64,000 nucleotides of DNA from Cricetomys ansorgei (lineage: Eukaryota; Chordata; Mammalia; Rodentia; Nesomyidae), in assembly GCA_026225945.1 (NCBI GenBank), contig JAMJFZ010000699.1, positions 819,001 through 883,000 of the forward strand, written 5' to 3'. Shown here piece after piece: positions 33,240-43,470 of this stretch; the stretch's first letter is position 1; the number at the start of each line of letters is the position of its first letter. The notes under the pieces are model-generated. The model was given only the letters and a program-made list of their open reading frames with translations. It was not told where the DNA came from and did not search any database. The translations under genes and the position numbers were made by a program.

Positions 33240-33240
33240 C
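32455..33240 (+). mobile_element. Rodent L1 3' end with 5' inversion
   Basis: The right part (about 32851-33240) is sense L1 3' UTR: tgtctggcttggtgttcttg, cccttgggacccttttcttc, gggaggcctgctcttttctg, a G-rich tract and an A/TAA-rich tail. The left part (about 32455-32850) is the reverse complement of sequence that lies upstream in the intact-order copy at 62800-63300. For example, its reverse complement carries aggcttctagtggtaggactgggacaccag-like sequence corresponding to copy positions 62950-62980. It is inserted into antisense L1M. Confidence 0.85.
33183..33236. repeat. (TAA)n microsatellite, L1 tail
   Basis: About 18 ATA/TAA units replacing the A tail of the L1 element. Confidence 0.98.
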
Positions 33241-33650
33241 TTTATTCTTTGGATTTTGTAGTCTTAAGAATTTAATATGGTTATTATTTGGACTTCTTTG
33301 TCTTTACAGGGATTTTCTTTTTTTCAATTGTTTCAAGACATTCATAACTGCTCATTTAAGTATGTTTTATGATGATTGTTTTAAAATCCTTGTCAGATAA
33401 TTCTAACATCTCTGTTATCTACATGTTAATAGCTGCCAATTGTCTTTCCTCATTCAAGTTGTGACTGACCTTGTTCTGACAAGTGACTTTTCAAAATGCA
33501 TCCTGGATAGCTGGAATATCATGTTGAGATTTAATTTTTCATTTTTACATACGATTTCCTTCCTACTGTATAGTATCCAGGTTTAGGTGGGGGTGGACAC
33601 TCTTTCTCCATATGTCCTACTAATACCACACCTGCAAAAGCACATTGCCA

Positions 33651-33790
33651 TGCCAAGTATGGCAGCACATACCTTTTAATCTCAGCACTCAATAGGAAGT
33701 GATAGGTGAATTGCTGTAGATTCTAGGCTAGCCTGATCTACAATGAGTTCAAGGCCAGGAAAGGTTACAAAGGGAGACCCAGACTCAGAG
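33651..33790 (+). mobile_element. B1 SINE, diverged
   Basis: Sense B1: agtatggcagcacatacctt, taatctcagcactcaatagg, gctagcctgatctacaatga, aaaggttacaaagggagacc. It is followed by a purine-rich tail. Confidence 0.8.
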
Positions 33791-33930
33791 AGGGAGGAAG
33801 GAAGCAAGGGAGAGAGGGAGAGAGAGAGAGACAGAGACAGAGACAGACAGAGAGAGGCAGACAGAGACATAGAAACGACAGAAATAGAGACAGAGATGGA
33901 CACACACAGAGACTGAGAGACAGAGAGAAT
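33791..33930. repeat. (GA)n and GACA-rich purine tract
   Basis: Purine-rich array with gaga, gacaga and ggaa units, the expanded tail of the preceding B1. Confidence 0.95.
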
Positions 33931-34150
33931 TGTTAGACTACATCTCCTTGCAGTGAGTTTCAGGTTGCCATGGGTAGAGTGGGAAGTTCATCATTCCTGG
34001 TCCATACCAGCCCCTACCTTGTCAGAGACAATAGGGTTCCAACTAGCATGTCATCTCAGTGATATGTTCTACCCAATTTTCTTAACACTGTAGGGTATTA
34101 GAAAGAAAGCAGGGCTTTTCTTTCTTGTTTGGCTGGAGTAAGGAGCATAA

Positions 34151-34514
34151 TATTTTAAAAAATGCTTTGGCTCTGTTAGGTCAATTTTCATTGTCTTTTC
34201 TCCCCTTTATAAAAATGGAAATTTATTAATTCATTTTACCATTTAGAGATGAGTAAACATTAGTCACAAAAGACAAATTGGAGAGGAACTGGAAGACACA
34301 ATTCACAAAGGAAGACATTAAATTAGAATAAAATTATACATCAAGTATGTTGAGTTTTTTCAGTGATCAAAGATAGAAAAAGATATACCAACTTATTCAG
34401 AAAATGTAAGCCCCCTCCCCCAAAGAGAAACACTAAGAACATCTAACCATAGTAGGGATGCACTTTCAAATGCCAATGTAGGCAAACAAAATTAAGAAGA
34501 TCCTCTATTTTAAC
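34151..34514. other. No clear feature
   Basis: AT-rich DNA, probably old L1, not assignable. Confidence 0.35.
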
Positions 34515-34662
34515 ATTCATTTTATTTTATTTAGAATTTCATACATGAATATTACGTTTACATCATTCCAAACCATGTTCTCTACCCTCCAGCTCCTCTT
34601 CCTCCTATGTCCCTCCACTCCATTTCAATTGCAATTTCATGACCACTTTATTAACGTGTATT

Positions 34663-34697
<35 letters not shown>

Positions 34698-34751
34698 CGT
34701 CTGCTGAGTTTGTTTAGTGTCACTCATATGTATATGTATTTAGGGCTGACC
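34515..34751 (-). mobile_element. Rodent L1 3' end, antisense
   Basis: ttttatttagaatttcatac, ctaccctccagctcctcttc, a TG microsatellite at 34665-34695, and ctgagtttgtttagtgtcac followed by tatttagggctgacc match the antisense of a common muroid L1 3' UTR. Confidence 0.7.
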
Positions 34752-35064
34752 TGTTGGGGAAGTTTATTTTTAGTTATGTTTGAAATTGTTTTATGCACTG
34801 TTGGGTGAGGGGCTATCCTAGGTCTAGGACATTCTGTATTGTTTGCAGGTGTTGGATTTCAGTGGGGGATGTTTAATTGCTAATGATCTGCATGTGCTAT
34901 CAGTAAAATACTGGAGGAGTTCTGAAAGAATAAAAACACCTGAGCTGAGACTGTCAGGGTTCCACTATGGAGTCTGGCACTGGCCGGGACGGTGGTTCCC
35001 TCTGCTGAGGTCTGGCAGGGTTTCAGTCTATGAGAATGCCTCCCTGTCTTCTTGTTGAGCCACA
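34752..35064 (+). mobile_element. Solo LTR, family shared with 46041-46337
   Basis: Starts tgttggggaagtttattttt, includes tttgcaggtgttggatttca, catgtgctatcagtaaaata, an aataaaaacacctgagctga segment and ctctgctgaggtctggcagg, and ends gagccaca. The second copy aligns along the whole length. TG...CA ends and ~300 bp suggest a solo ERV LTR. I do not recognise the family. It sits at the edge of an L1 fragment. Confidence 0.6.
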
Positions 35065-35454
35065 CCATAAATGTACTACTACAAATGGTGTACCAACATG
35101 GTACACGACATCATGTCAGCTGATCCAATGTGGAGACAAGAAAGAACAAGAAAGAAATTCCAGACCTCATAGAGTCTGGTAAAGTATGCTCAGAGAAGCT
35201 ACCAGAGGATAGAAATTAAGGCATTGGTTGAATGCTCCTGAAGGAAGAAGAGAGAGCAAAAGGAAATAAGCCTCTATGCAGAGATAATACTGTGAAATAA
35301 ATAAATGAGAAAGAAAGCTCCGAGATGAGAGCCACAGGATGGAGGCCCTTAGAGATAAAGAAATCAGCTGGGAGCAGGAAAAAGCAAGGTTCTTACTGCT
35401 TTTCCTGATCATGGAGCTGACGCTCCCTCCTGGTGCTGGTGGTAGCATACTGTC
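35065..35454. other. No recognised feature
   Basis: A purine-rich stretch (35200-35350) without recognised repeats or exons. Immediately after the LTR, aaatggtgtaccaacatggt could be a decayed primer-binding region, but this is weak. Confidence 0.35.
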
Positions 35455-35790
35455 TCATATCTTGGAAAAGAGAATCTCAACTGAGAAAATGTCTCCATAA
35501 GATTGGCCCGTGGGACATTTTCCTGATTAATTAACTACCACAGAGGGTAGTGCCATGCCTGAGCAGGTGGTCCTGGGTTCTGTAAGAAAGCAGGCTGAGC
35601 AAGCCATGTGGAAGAATCCAGTAAGCAGCACCCCTCCATGTTTTCTGCTTCAGTTCCTGCCTCCAGGTTCCTGCCCTGACTTCTCTTAGTAATGGAGTGT
35701 GACCTGAGGATTCTAGGATGAAATAAACCCTTTCTTTCCCAGGATGCTTTGGCCATGGTATTATGACTGTGATATAAATGCACCTCCTTG
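35455..35790 (+). mobile_element. Rodent MaLR-like LTR
   Basis: gaatctcaactgagaaaatg, ctgattaattaactaccaca, gggtagtgccatgcctgagc, ggcaggctgagcaagccatg-like sequence, cttcagttcctgcctccagg, atgaaataaaccctttcttt. Same family as 15088-15330 and 23859-24252. Polyadenylation signal retained. Confidence 0.7.
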
Positions 35791-35910
35791 TTTCTTGCAT
35801 AGCACCTACCATGGGATCTTTCTCTTTCCATATGGCCCCTTTTTACTTTTATGATTTCTGAGATTACATAATCATTTGAATAGAGAGAAGGCATGTCTTG
35901 TTTGTTCATG

Positions 35911-35959
35911 TTTCTTTTCTTTTCTTTTCTTTTCTTTTCTTTTCTTTTCTTTTCTTTCC
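35911..35959. repeat. (TTTTC)n microsatellite
   Basis: About ten ttttc units. Confidence 0.97.
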
Positions 35960-35988
35960 TTTTAGAATTTATTTAATGAATTAATTTT

Positions 35989-36062
35989 TGCTGTGCTTAG
36001 GGTTGAATCTAGGGTCTTGTCCACACTAGTCAAATGCTCTACCACTGAGCTACATAGTCAGG
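35989..36062 (-). mobile_element. ID-type SINE
   Basis: The antisense ID landmarks gcttagggttgaatctaggg, cactagtcaaatgctctacc and actgagctacatagtc identify a BC1-derived ID element on the minus strand. The T-rich sequence to its left would be its tail. Confidence 0.7.
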
Positions 36063-36070
36063 TGCATGCT

Positions 36071-36218
36071 TCTTTTTTTGAGATAGGGTTTCTCTGTTGT
36101 AACTCTGGCTGTCCTGTAACTCACTGTGTAGACCAGGCTGGCCTTGAACTCATAAAGATCTGCCTGCCTCTGCCTCTCGAGTGCTGGGATTAAAGGCGCG
36201 TGCCACCACCACCTGGCT
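36071..36218 (-). mobile_element. B1 SINE, full length
   Basis: Antisense B1: gatagggtttctctgttgta, actctggctgtcctgtaact, gaccaggctggccttgaact, gagtgctgggattaaaggcg, gtgccaccaccacctggc. Few changes; one of the younger SINEs in the window. Confidence 0.93.
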
Positions 36219-36434
36219 TGCTTGATTTTTTAAACTGTGTCTAGTGAGTATTCCAGATTGGAAGTGTCTATAGTACCTGTCTGGGAAATATGAAGAACAA
36301 CAGGAAAAATCAACAAGATCAGGGACACTGTCCTTAGACAATTCTTTCCACCTTTTGGGATTGTTGTTTTCATTGTTGGTAATTGCTACAGAGGATCCTG
36401 TTTCACCAAGGGCAGGCCTGTAAGTAGCAATAAT

Positions 36435-36540
36435 AAGAAAAGCAAACCCATGCCAGGAACTCTGTCTTCTCAGTGCTTCTTACATATCATCTCATTCCAT
36501 CTATGCAACAGTAGTGTGAGACAGGTTCTAGTGTCTCTAT
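36435..36540 (+). mobile_element. MIR SINE fragment (5' half)
   Basis: catgccaggaactctgtctt, cttacatatcatctcattcc and gcaacagtagtgtgagacag correspond to the MIR 5' half. It is cut by the LTR that starts at 36541. Confidence 0.6.
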
Positions 36541-36952
36541 TGTGATGGTTATTATTGGTGGCAACCTGACTGGTTTGGAATCATCTAGGAAACATACCTC
36601 AGGGATGTGTGTGAGGATATTTACAGAGAAGATTAATGTAGAAGGGAATGCCAGCTTTTAATATAGGTTATATCTTCCCACGTGATGGAGTCCAAGAAAG
36701 AATAGAAGGGTAGGTGGGGAAATCAAATGGAGTACCACCATTCATTTCTTTGTGCTTCCCAATTTTAGATACAACTTTGAATAAAACATATCATATTGAA
36801 GCCTAAAACAAACTGCCTCACACTCCCATTTCTATGCCTTTCCGTTATGAGAGACTATCATTTCTTAAGCCATGGGTAAAACGAAATTCTTCTGCCCTTA
36901 AATAACATCTGCCATGAATTTTGTTGTAGTAGTGAGAAAAGTAACTAATACA
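36541..36952 (+). mobile_element. Rodent ERVL/MaLR-like solo LTR
   Basis: Starts tgtgatggttattattggtg, with ggtttggaatcatctaggaa, acatacctcagggatgtgtg and ggatatttacagagaagatt, and ends gtaactaataca. TG...CA ends. No matching target-site duplication (tctat versus tagct). Confidence 0.65.
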
Positions 36953-37594
36953 TAGCTTGATAGATAATTTCAGGGTTGAAATTAAGGTCAACTCAGGAAT
37001 ATCTGTCTCTTGAGCCCTGGCATTAACCCCAATAATGAAAAGCTCCCTTAATCTAAGAACACACAAATTGCAGTGGGAGCAGAGGAAAGTGAGAAAATAA
37101 TTCCTTAATAATGAGGAACTGTTGGTAAAGAGGATGGCCACAAACATTGCTAGAACCCTCTAGCTTGAGCAATGTTAATCGGTGTCTATGTCCTACTCTC
37201 AGGCAAGGCCTCCTAAGGAAATTGGCATTGCACTAGGCCTTGAAGGTAAGTGGAATCACTGCAAGAAGAGAAAGAGGTAAAAATACGTTTACCTGGATGG
37301 AACAGTGTAAGTCAAGTCAGAGAATCTGGGAGGAACACAGAAAGCTCAAGGAAAACTGAGAGTTGGAGAGAGGTGTGTAGGTGGAGAAGTTAAGATCAAA
37401 TTACAGATGCTCTTGATTGACAGCCACAGGAGCTAGGGCTGAGTGCACATGAACAATGCATACTGATTAGATGGAAGGTCTGGATGGATTGAGGACAGCT
37501 GCATGCCTCTTTTCTTGCCTGAGGCTTCTGGAAGAATAACTTTATTTAACCTCAAGAATTTAGTCCCTGACCATATCATATTAAAGCCGAAAAC
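36953..37594. other. No clear feature
   Basis: Unique-looking DNA. No exon supported. Confidence 0.4.
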
Positions 37595-37970
37595 AGATCA
37601 AATTATTTATTTATTGTATATTTATGTATGTCTGTAAGTGTGGTGTATATATGTGGTGTATGCATTAAAGTGTGTGTGGAGATGGCAGAGGCGGGCATTG
37701 AGTGTCCTCCCATATCACTCCCCATTTTATTCCTTCAGGGAAGCGTCCCTCCTATACCTGTAACCGATGTAACCGATGTTCTCCTTCTTCCATGTTAGCC
37801 TGCCATCCAGCCAGCCCCAGTGCTCTCCCTGTCTCTACCCCTGCATCACTGAGGTTACAGGTGCATGAGGTCATACCCAGCTTGTTACATGAGTGCTGGG
37901 GTTCAACCTCAGACGCTTGTACTTGTGAGGAAAATACTCTTATCCACCGATATACCTCTCCAGCCCTCAC
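37595..37970 (-). mobile_element. B4 SINE (B4A-like), near full length
   Basis: Plus-strand order: TA/TG-rich tail, gtgtgtggagatggcagagg, ttattccttcagggaagcgt, ctgccatccagccagcccca, tgcatcactgaggttacagg, gtgctggggttcaacctcag, ccaccgatatacctctccag. Minus strand. Contains a 9-bp tandem gtaaccgat twice (about 37759-37777). Confidence 0.8.
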
Positions 37971-37984
37971 ATCAGGTATTTAAA

Positions 37985-38075
37985 ATTTTTTTTGGAGACA
38001 GGTTCATACTATGTAGCCTAGTTTGGCCTCATCCTATTCAGTGTTACGATTGCAAGTGTGCATTAGCACATGAGG
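37985..38075 (-). mobile_element. B1-related SINE fragment
   Basis: ttttggagacaggttcatac, tatgtagcctagtttggcct and gattgcaagtgtgcatta match antisense PB1/B1. Partial. Confidence 0.6.
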
Positions 38076-38689
38076 TCCAATCATTATAGATTAATGAAAG
38101 GAAAGATGTAAGCCTTAAGGAAGCTGCGGTGTGGAAAGACGAGTGAAAAAACTAAAAATCCAGTTTGGGAAGGGGAGTGGTCGTCCATGCTCCACATTTC
38201 ACTATTACCCAAAATAAGCACTGTTCAATAGATTCCACGCGGTCCCATCAAGGTGTAGTAAGAAGGGGACTCCAAAGTGTTCAGAGTCTCTGTCCAGTTC
38301 AAGACTTCTGCTCAGTCCAGTTGAAGTGAGTTGTCCTCACCTCTGATCAAAATCCCCTCTTTCTCCATCTGGTCAGATATATATTCTCTTACAACCCAAG
38401 TCAGTGTACATAGCAGGAACTTAAAATGGATTTTTTTTTTGAGTAGCTGGCTTGTCACTGCCTCTCACCCTGGCAGCATGTATTCCTGTACCAAATATAT
38501 TTCTAAACAACTTAGCTCTTCTTTACAAACCTCTGGGCAGGGTTTTTACGGTTTTTTGCTCCACTCTCCAATTCTACTCAACACGAGCCTCTGACTCTTG
38601 GCTTGTGTGTCCACACATTAAAAATTAGGGTACATTTCTATTTTTAAAATTTTATAATGCAAAACATTTCTAATGATATCTTTCTCTGT
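38076..38689. other. No recognised feature
   Basis: Unique-looking DNA. Open frame 38331-38594 has no recognised domain. Confidence 0.4.
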
Positions 38690-39258
38690 TCATAGATTGG
38701 TGCCTAGCCCATTCTTCATCAGTGAAGCTTTCTCTGGCAGCTGATGGGAGCAGACACAGAGGCCCAGGGCCGAACATCCTATGGAACTCAAAGAATCCCA
38801 TAGAAGAGGAGGAGGAGGAACTGCAGGGACCAGAGGGCTCGAAGCCCCATGGAGTCAACTGATCAGCACTTTTAGGGGCTCACAGAGACTGAAGCAGCAG
38901 AGATGGAACCTGCAGAGTCTCCTAAATATATTGTATGGTTGTCTGGTTTGGTGTTCTTGCAAAACGCCTACAAGTTGGAGTGTGGGGTTGTCTCTGAAAC
39001 TCTTACCTGTCTTTGGGACCCTTTTCCTCCTTCTGGGCTCATCCAGCCTTGATATAGGGGCTCCAGCCTGGCCTAGTCCATCTTTATATGCCCTGTTGGA
39101 GAGAGAGCCCTGGGAGGCCTGCTCTGTTCTGAGGAGAAGCAGGGGAAGCAGGGGAGTAGATATGGGGGAGTGGGGATATGGGGGAAGCTGGGAGGAGTGA
39201 AGGGAGGGTAGGAGGGGGTTGGGATGTGTTATACGACAGAAGAAAATTAAAAAAAAAC
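38690..39258 (+). mobile_element. Rodent L1 3' UTR and tail
   Basis: gattggtgcctagcccattc, cagctgatgggagcagacac, gccccatggagtcaactgat, ttgtctggtttggtgttctt, gggaggcctgctctgttctg, gctgggaggagtgaagggag, then aaaattaaaaaaaaac. Same family as 62750-63740 and the sense half of 32455-33240. 5'-truncated. Confidence 0.85.
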
Positions 39259-39960
39259 ATTTATATGTCTTTTCCTTATTTTATTATTGAGACTTTCACA
39301 AATATTTGCAATGACATATGATCATAGGTAACCCCATTTATCTTCTCCAATTCCTCCTGTGTCTTCCCCAACATGTCCCCCTCCCAGCTTCATGTCCTTC
39401 CTCATTTTGATAACACACTGAGTCTAGTAAGTGTTGCCCATATGTGCATGGATATGAGGCTGTCCATTGGAGGATGGGAAACCTACCAACAATCACACTT
39501 TCAAAAAAGTATGCTCCCCCTTCCTCTAGAAGATATAAATTGCTAAGAGTTCCTGAGTAAGTGATGGCACCTGGAGAGCGTCCCCCCTCTATGCTGAACT
39601 TTTAACTGGCTTGACCTTGTGCAGGTCCGCATGGCTGCTGTGAGTTCATGAGTGTGGTAGCCATGACACATGTAAAAGACAGCATTTCATAGAGCATCTC
39701 ATGCCACCCTCTCCTGCTCTTACATGCTTTCCACCCTTTCCCCGCAGTGTCTGCAGAGCCTCTGTGAGGGTGTGCTGGAGGGTGGTCATTGGTAAATGTT
39801 CCATTTTCCCATTTAAGACCGTTGAGAGCCCAGTTTATTTTTTATTCTCAGAACTTTGACCAGTTGTGTGTTTCTGCATTGATTGCTACCCATTGTAAAA
39901 AGAAGCTTGTCTGGCCAAGGTTGGAGTAGCCTAGGTCCTATATCCATTTGGGCCTTCTAT
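39259..39960 (-). mobile_element. Rodent L1 3' non-coding fragment, antisense
   Basis: ccaattcctcctgtgtcttc, aaacctaccaacaatcacac, gaccttgtgcaggtccgcat, gctgtgagttcatgagtgtg, accagttgtgtgtttctgca, aaaaagaagcttgtctggcc. The same block as 3237-3850. It meets the previous element tail to tail. Confidence 0.8.
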
Positions 39961-40344
39961 CTGGCTCTTAAACTTGCATTGGGAGCTCTAGGTTCATTTT
40001 TAAGGGCTCCTACACACTTCAGCTCACCTGCCCTCAATGTCCTCCAAGCCTCCTAAGAAGAATCCCTTTGGAGTAACAGAACAGACAGTTTATTTGTATT
40101 GGCAATATACTTGTCCAGCTCTCAACTTCGAGATATCCCACTACACAACCTGCCCAGTTTGCCTTGTGCAGTTTGATACTTTTCTTGTTGGTCTCTTGGA
40201 GAATTACTGCATTCGGTCTTCAATACGACCTCATCTATACTTTCTGACTATTCTTCAGCAGCAGGATCTTTCTTTAATTCTGAATTTTACAAGGCTAGCT
40301 CAGTCAGCAAGCAGACCCTGACAGCTATCTGTGTTCCCTAGTAC
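39961..40344. other. No recognised feature
   Basis: An open frame at 40037-40321 shows no domain I know. Confidence 0.4.
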
Positions 40345-40480
40345 CCAGCAGAGTGGTATAGGAGAAGAAGTCCAGATTTAGATACCAGGGAGACCTGAGT
40401 CTGAATCACAGCTTGGCACTGTACTCGTTCAGAGGCCTTAGCTAATCTTGGAACTCTTGTATTGAATCTTCTAAGAGAAT
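40345..40480 (+). mobile_element. MIR SINE fragment
   Basis: gagtggtataggagaagaag, ttagataccagggagacctg, agtctgaatcacagcttggc, actgtactcgttcagaggcc follow the MIR 5' half and core (gttcgaatcccggctctgcc ... cttgggcaag). Confidence 0.6.
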
Positions 40481-41789
40481 CATAAGCTTTAAGTTATCAT
40501 AGGATTATATTTCTTCCTACTCATAGTTCATTACATTTCTGGGCCAGTAAGTAGAGATAGTAGTTGATGAGAACAGCAACCATGACCAGTGATCTCTTGT
40601 TCCACTTTCACCCCTAGAAACTAGAATTGGGATTGCCCACCTGATAGGACACTGTAGCATGTGCTTTGAGCCCATTGAGTGGGCTTGGTCAGTGGCTTAA
40701 CCAACACCATCTACTATGAATATCCATACTCGGCTTTAGATACTAGGAGTGGTATAACCAGCCAATACAGATCCAGATTGCTTTTCAAATTCTCAGTGCA
40801 AAGTCACTGAAATCTCATGGCATGCCCAAAGTGATGAGTATCAATACCAGAGAAGGAACTACTATTAGGGACCACTTGGTTAAGAAGCAGAGAAAAATGA
40901 GAATGGAAGAAAGGACAAGAGGGATTTACAACTGATATCTACTAGAGCATCAGACCTAGAAGGTGTGGTGAGTGTTCTTAGAGCCTGTCACCACTCTCCC
41001 GGTTAGAGTCTCACTATCCTGTGCCATAAGAAGAGTCATCTTCCCCCAGAATCAAACAGAAATAAAATCTATCACTCTAAAAAGAGTAGAATTTTCCTGA
41101 AGGAGCAGAGATGAAATCTGGAAGGAAAGAGATTTTAGCAGATTTGATATGGGCTTTTTAATCTGCTGTCTGATATCTCTAAACCAATTTCTAAACAAAG
41201 AGAACAAAGAGCCAGCTGGGCCTCTGGGGACACTCATAGTTTCTAAGTGAAAAGTGCATCAAGGTGGATTAAAGTAAAAGACCCACACCTGCAGTACTGT
41301 CTTCTGGGATCTAGTCCCTTGATGGGCAGTCTGGTGGGGGAAGGCAAAATGGAAACCCAAGACAAAGGAGGCAGGCCAACAGCAGTAATAGGGATGTTTT
41401 GTCACTTGCTTTTAAGAGTTACTTATTGTCTAACTTCTAGTTCCACACACAGGCTTGCCTGCAAACAGGAATCTGATGCTCCATGTTGAGGTATACGGAG
41501 CAAAGGTCTGGTTGTAGAATCTGAATGCCTGGAAGTAAACCCCGGCTTCCCTTATCTGCCTCCATTCTCCTGATAATCTGTGGGACTTAGCAGGGTCCTT
41601 GACACGTTTTGAACTTTGTCCAGCTGATCTCTCAGGCTTCGGTAGAGAGCAGCACATTATGACATATTTGGGGACACCGAACGTGTGTGGAACACAGAAG
41701 TCTCATGACTATTTATGGTTGCTCTTTTGGCATCCGGCAAAGTATGTTCATCTCATGTATGGAGAGTGCTGCCCACTGCTTATCTAGTA
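40481..41789. other. Unique DNA
   Basis: About 1.3 kb with no repeat recognised and no supported exon. Confidence 0.45.
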
Positions 41790-42320
41790 CCTCAAACCAC
41801 ACGCAGCCACATTATCTGCAACATTTCTCCAGACTCACAACTTCTCCGGAATTCTTGCATTACACATTGCAGCCCAAGCGTACCAAGCACATGGTCCTGA
41901 GAATGCTATTTCTCTTATCCAAACTTCCTCAGGAGTTCCCATCGTTCTTAAGATAAATTACGAGTGATGTGTTTAGAAAGACCCCAAAGTCTCCCCACCT
42001 TCCTGGCCTCCCACTGCCTACCACGCCCCTTTAGTCAATGGGCTCCAGTTAAAAGAAAATTATGGCCAGGCATGGTCATCCCTTTAATTTTAGAACTTAG
42101 GAGGCAGAGGCAGGTAGATCTCTGTAAATTCAAGGCGAGCCTAGTCTACAAAGCAAGTTCCAGGTCACTCAGGGTTACATGGTAAGACTCGGTCTACAAA
42201 AAGCTATTTTTCCCATGTTTTCCATTAGACTGTGAATTCTGATGCCAACCTGGCTTCATTTGTGCCTGGACCCTTTGTCAGAGATGGAGTAAGCACTCGG
42301 AGCTGCTCGATGGACCTCCA
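41790..42320 (+). mobile_element. Probable L2-type LINE remnant, split by a B1
   Basis: ccaagcgtaccaagcacatg and gtcctgagaatgctattt on the left, and ttagactgtgaattctgatg with gagatggagtaagcactcgg on the right, resemble the 3' part of L2. Both halves flank the B1 at 42064-42203. Diverged, so tentative. Confidence 0.4.
42064..42203 (+). mobile_element. B1 SINE
   Basis: ggccaggcatggtcatccct, acttaggaggcagaggcagg, tagatctctgtaaattcaag, gcgagcctagtctacaaagc, ggtaagactcggtctac. Sense B1. Confidence 0.9.
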
Positions 42321-42814
42321 TACTATGTTTCTGTATGGACAATGAGTGGCACAGGAAAGGAGCCCATTAAAGGCTTATGTCATCAAGGGCTTTGGTGCTC
42401 ACATGACTTCTCCAGCACAATGTACTTAGTGACACATGAGGACACGTGGAATTGGACCACTGGATTGTATACTCGCTGGTCTCTGTGTATGTCCCCATGT
42501 TCAAGTCCTGCTATCCTGACCTGCTAGGGAACTCACCTCTCTATATCAATTCCTCTCCCCACACACAAATAATAAAATTAGGCTTTTCAAAGAGTCCAGT
42601 GAGATCACAAGCACAACTCCTGGCAGAAATGCTCTCATGGAACTCGAATTGCTTAAAAGCTGATCTTAGAAACAGTCATATAGAGTCTTATGTGTTTGGT
42701 TTTGGTTTTGCTCTGACATTCAGTAAACTCCCTAACAATTTTGTTTGGTCCCCAAACTGTAATTATCATGGTTTTTCTTTATCTTGCCCCTAATTCTTTA
42801 TTTGTCTTTTATCT
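42321..42814. other. No recognised feature
   Basis: Unique-looking DNA, with overlapping open frames lacking domains. Confidence 0.4.
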
Positions 42815-43003
42815 TTTAATAATTTATTTATTTTATATGCAATGATATTTTACCTGTATTTATGTCTGTGTGAGAGTGTTGGCTTTCCTGGAACTGGAGT
42901 TACAGAGAGTTGTGAGCTGCCATGTGGGTGCTGGGAATTAAACCCAGGTCCTTTGGGAGGGCAGTTAGTGCTTTTAACCACTGAGCCATCTCTCCAGCCC
43001 TAT
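42815..43003 (-). mobile_element. B3 SINE, full length
   Basis: taatttatttattttatatg tail, tttcctggaactggagttac, gagttgtgagctgccatgtg, ggtgctgggaattaaaccca, ctgagccatctctccagccc. A well preserved minus-strand B3. Confidence 0.9.
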
Positions 43004-43244
43004 TCTATATTTTCTTTATTTTTCTTATGTGTCCTATATTCTTCACACAATGCTCACTCTCCCACCACTCCTTCATATCCTCTGAAATTTCAGTAACTAG
43101 AGCTGTGTCCGTAGCCCAGCTGTGTGACTGGATTGTAGAGTGCTACCTGGTGAAATCTCAAGTCTGATAGCATAGGTATTCATAGAGTACCTGGAAGACA
43201 TGAAGACCTGACTGAACCCTCGTGTAGATGTTTGACATTGGTCA

Positions 43245-43470
43245 AGGGGTCAAGATTTTACATCTTTGTTTTACTAGCTCAAGAGAAAGCAACAGACTTG
43301 CTAAGATTGTTCAAGGAGATTTCAGAATTGGAATGAGTGTCTCCTGTCTTAACTGCTACTCTTATAACAGCCCTATTGTTTTGCAATTTTATAAATGGGG
43401 AAACTGAGGTGCAGAAAAAGCTAGTAGCTCATGATCTGTTCTTGATCACAGAAATGCTGATGCCACCCAG
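43245..43470 (+). mobile_element. Two adjacent MIR fragments
   Basis: The first (about 43245-43370) has gcaacagacttgctaagatt and cagaattggaatgagtgtct. The second (about 43371-43470) has ttttataaatggggaaactg, aggtgcagaaaaagctagta and gatctgttcttgatcacag. Each matches the MIR core and following segment, so these are two separate elements or a duplication. Confidence 0.6.

Larger units (their letters stand above)
33241..34150 (-). mobile_element. Ancient L1M, antisense (continued), with B1 inside
   Basis: Landmarks tttaaaatccttgtcagata, attctaacatctctgttatc, gccaattgtctttcctcatt, gacaagtgacttttcaaaat and gcatcctggatagctggaat match antisense L1M. After the B1, about 33935-34150 continues more weakly. 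Confidence 0.65.

Noticed and set aside
35080..35105. Primer-binding site of an endogenous retrovirus after the LTR at 34752-35064
   Set aside because: Only partial similarity to a tRNA-complementary site, at an atypical distance, and no internal retroviral sequence follows. Kept only as a remark.
35535..35909. 124-codon minus-strand open frame
   Set aside because: It is the antisense reading of a rodent MaLR-like LTR (35455-35790).
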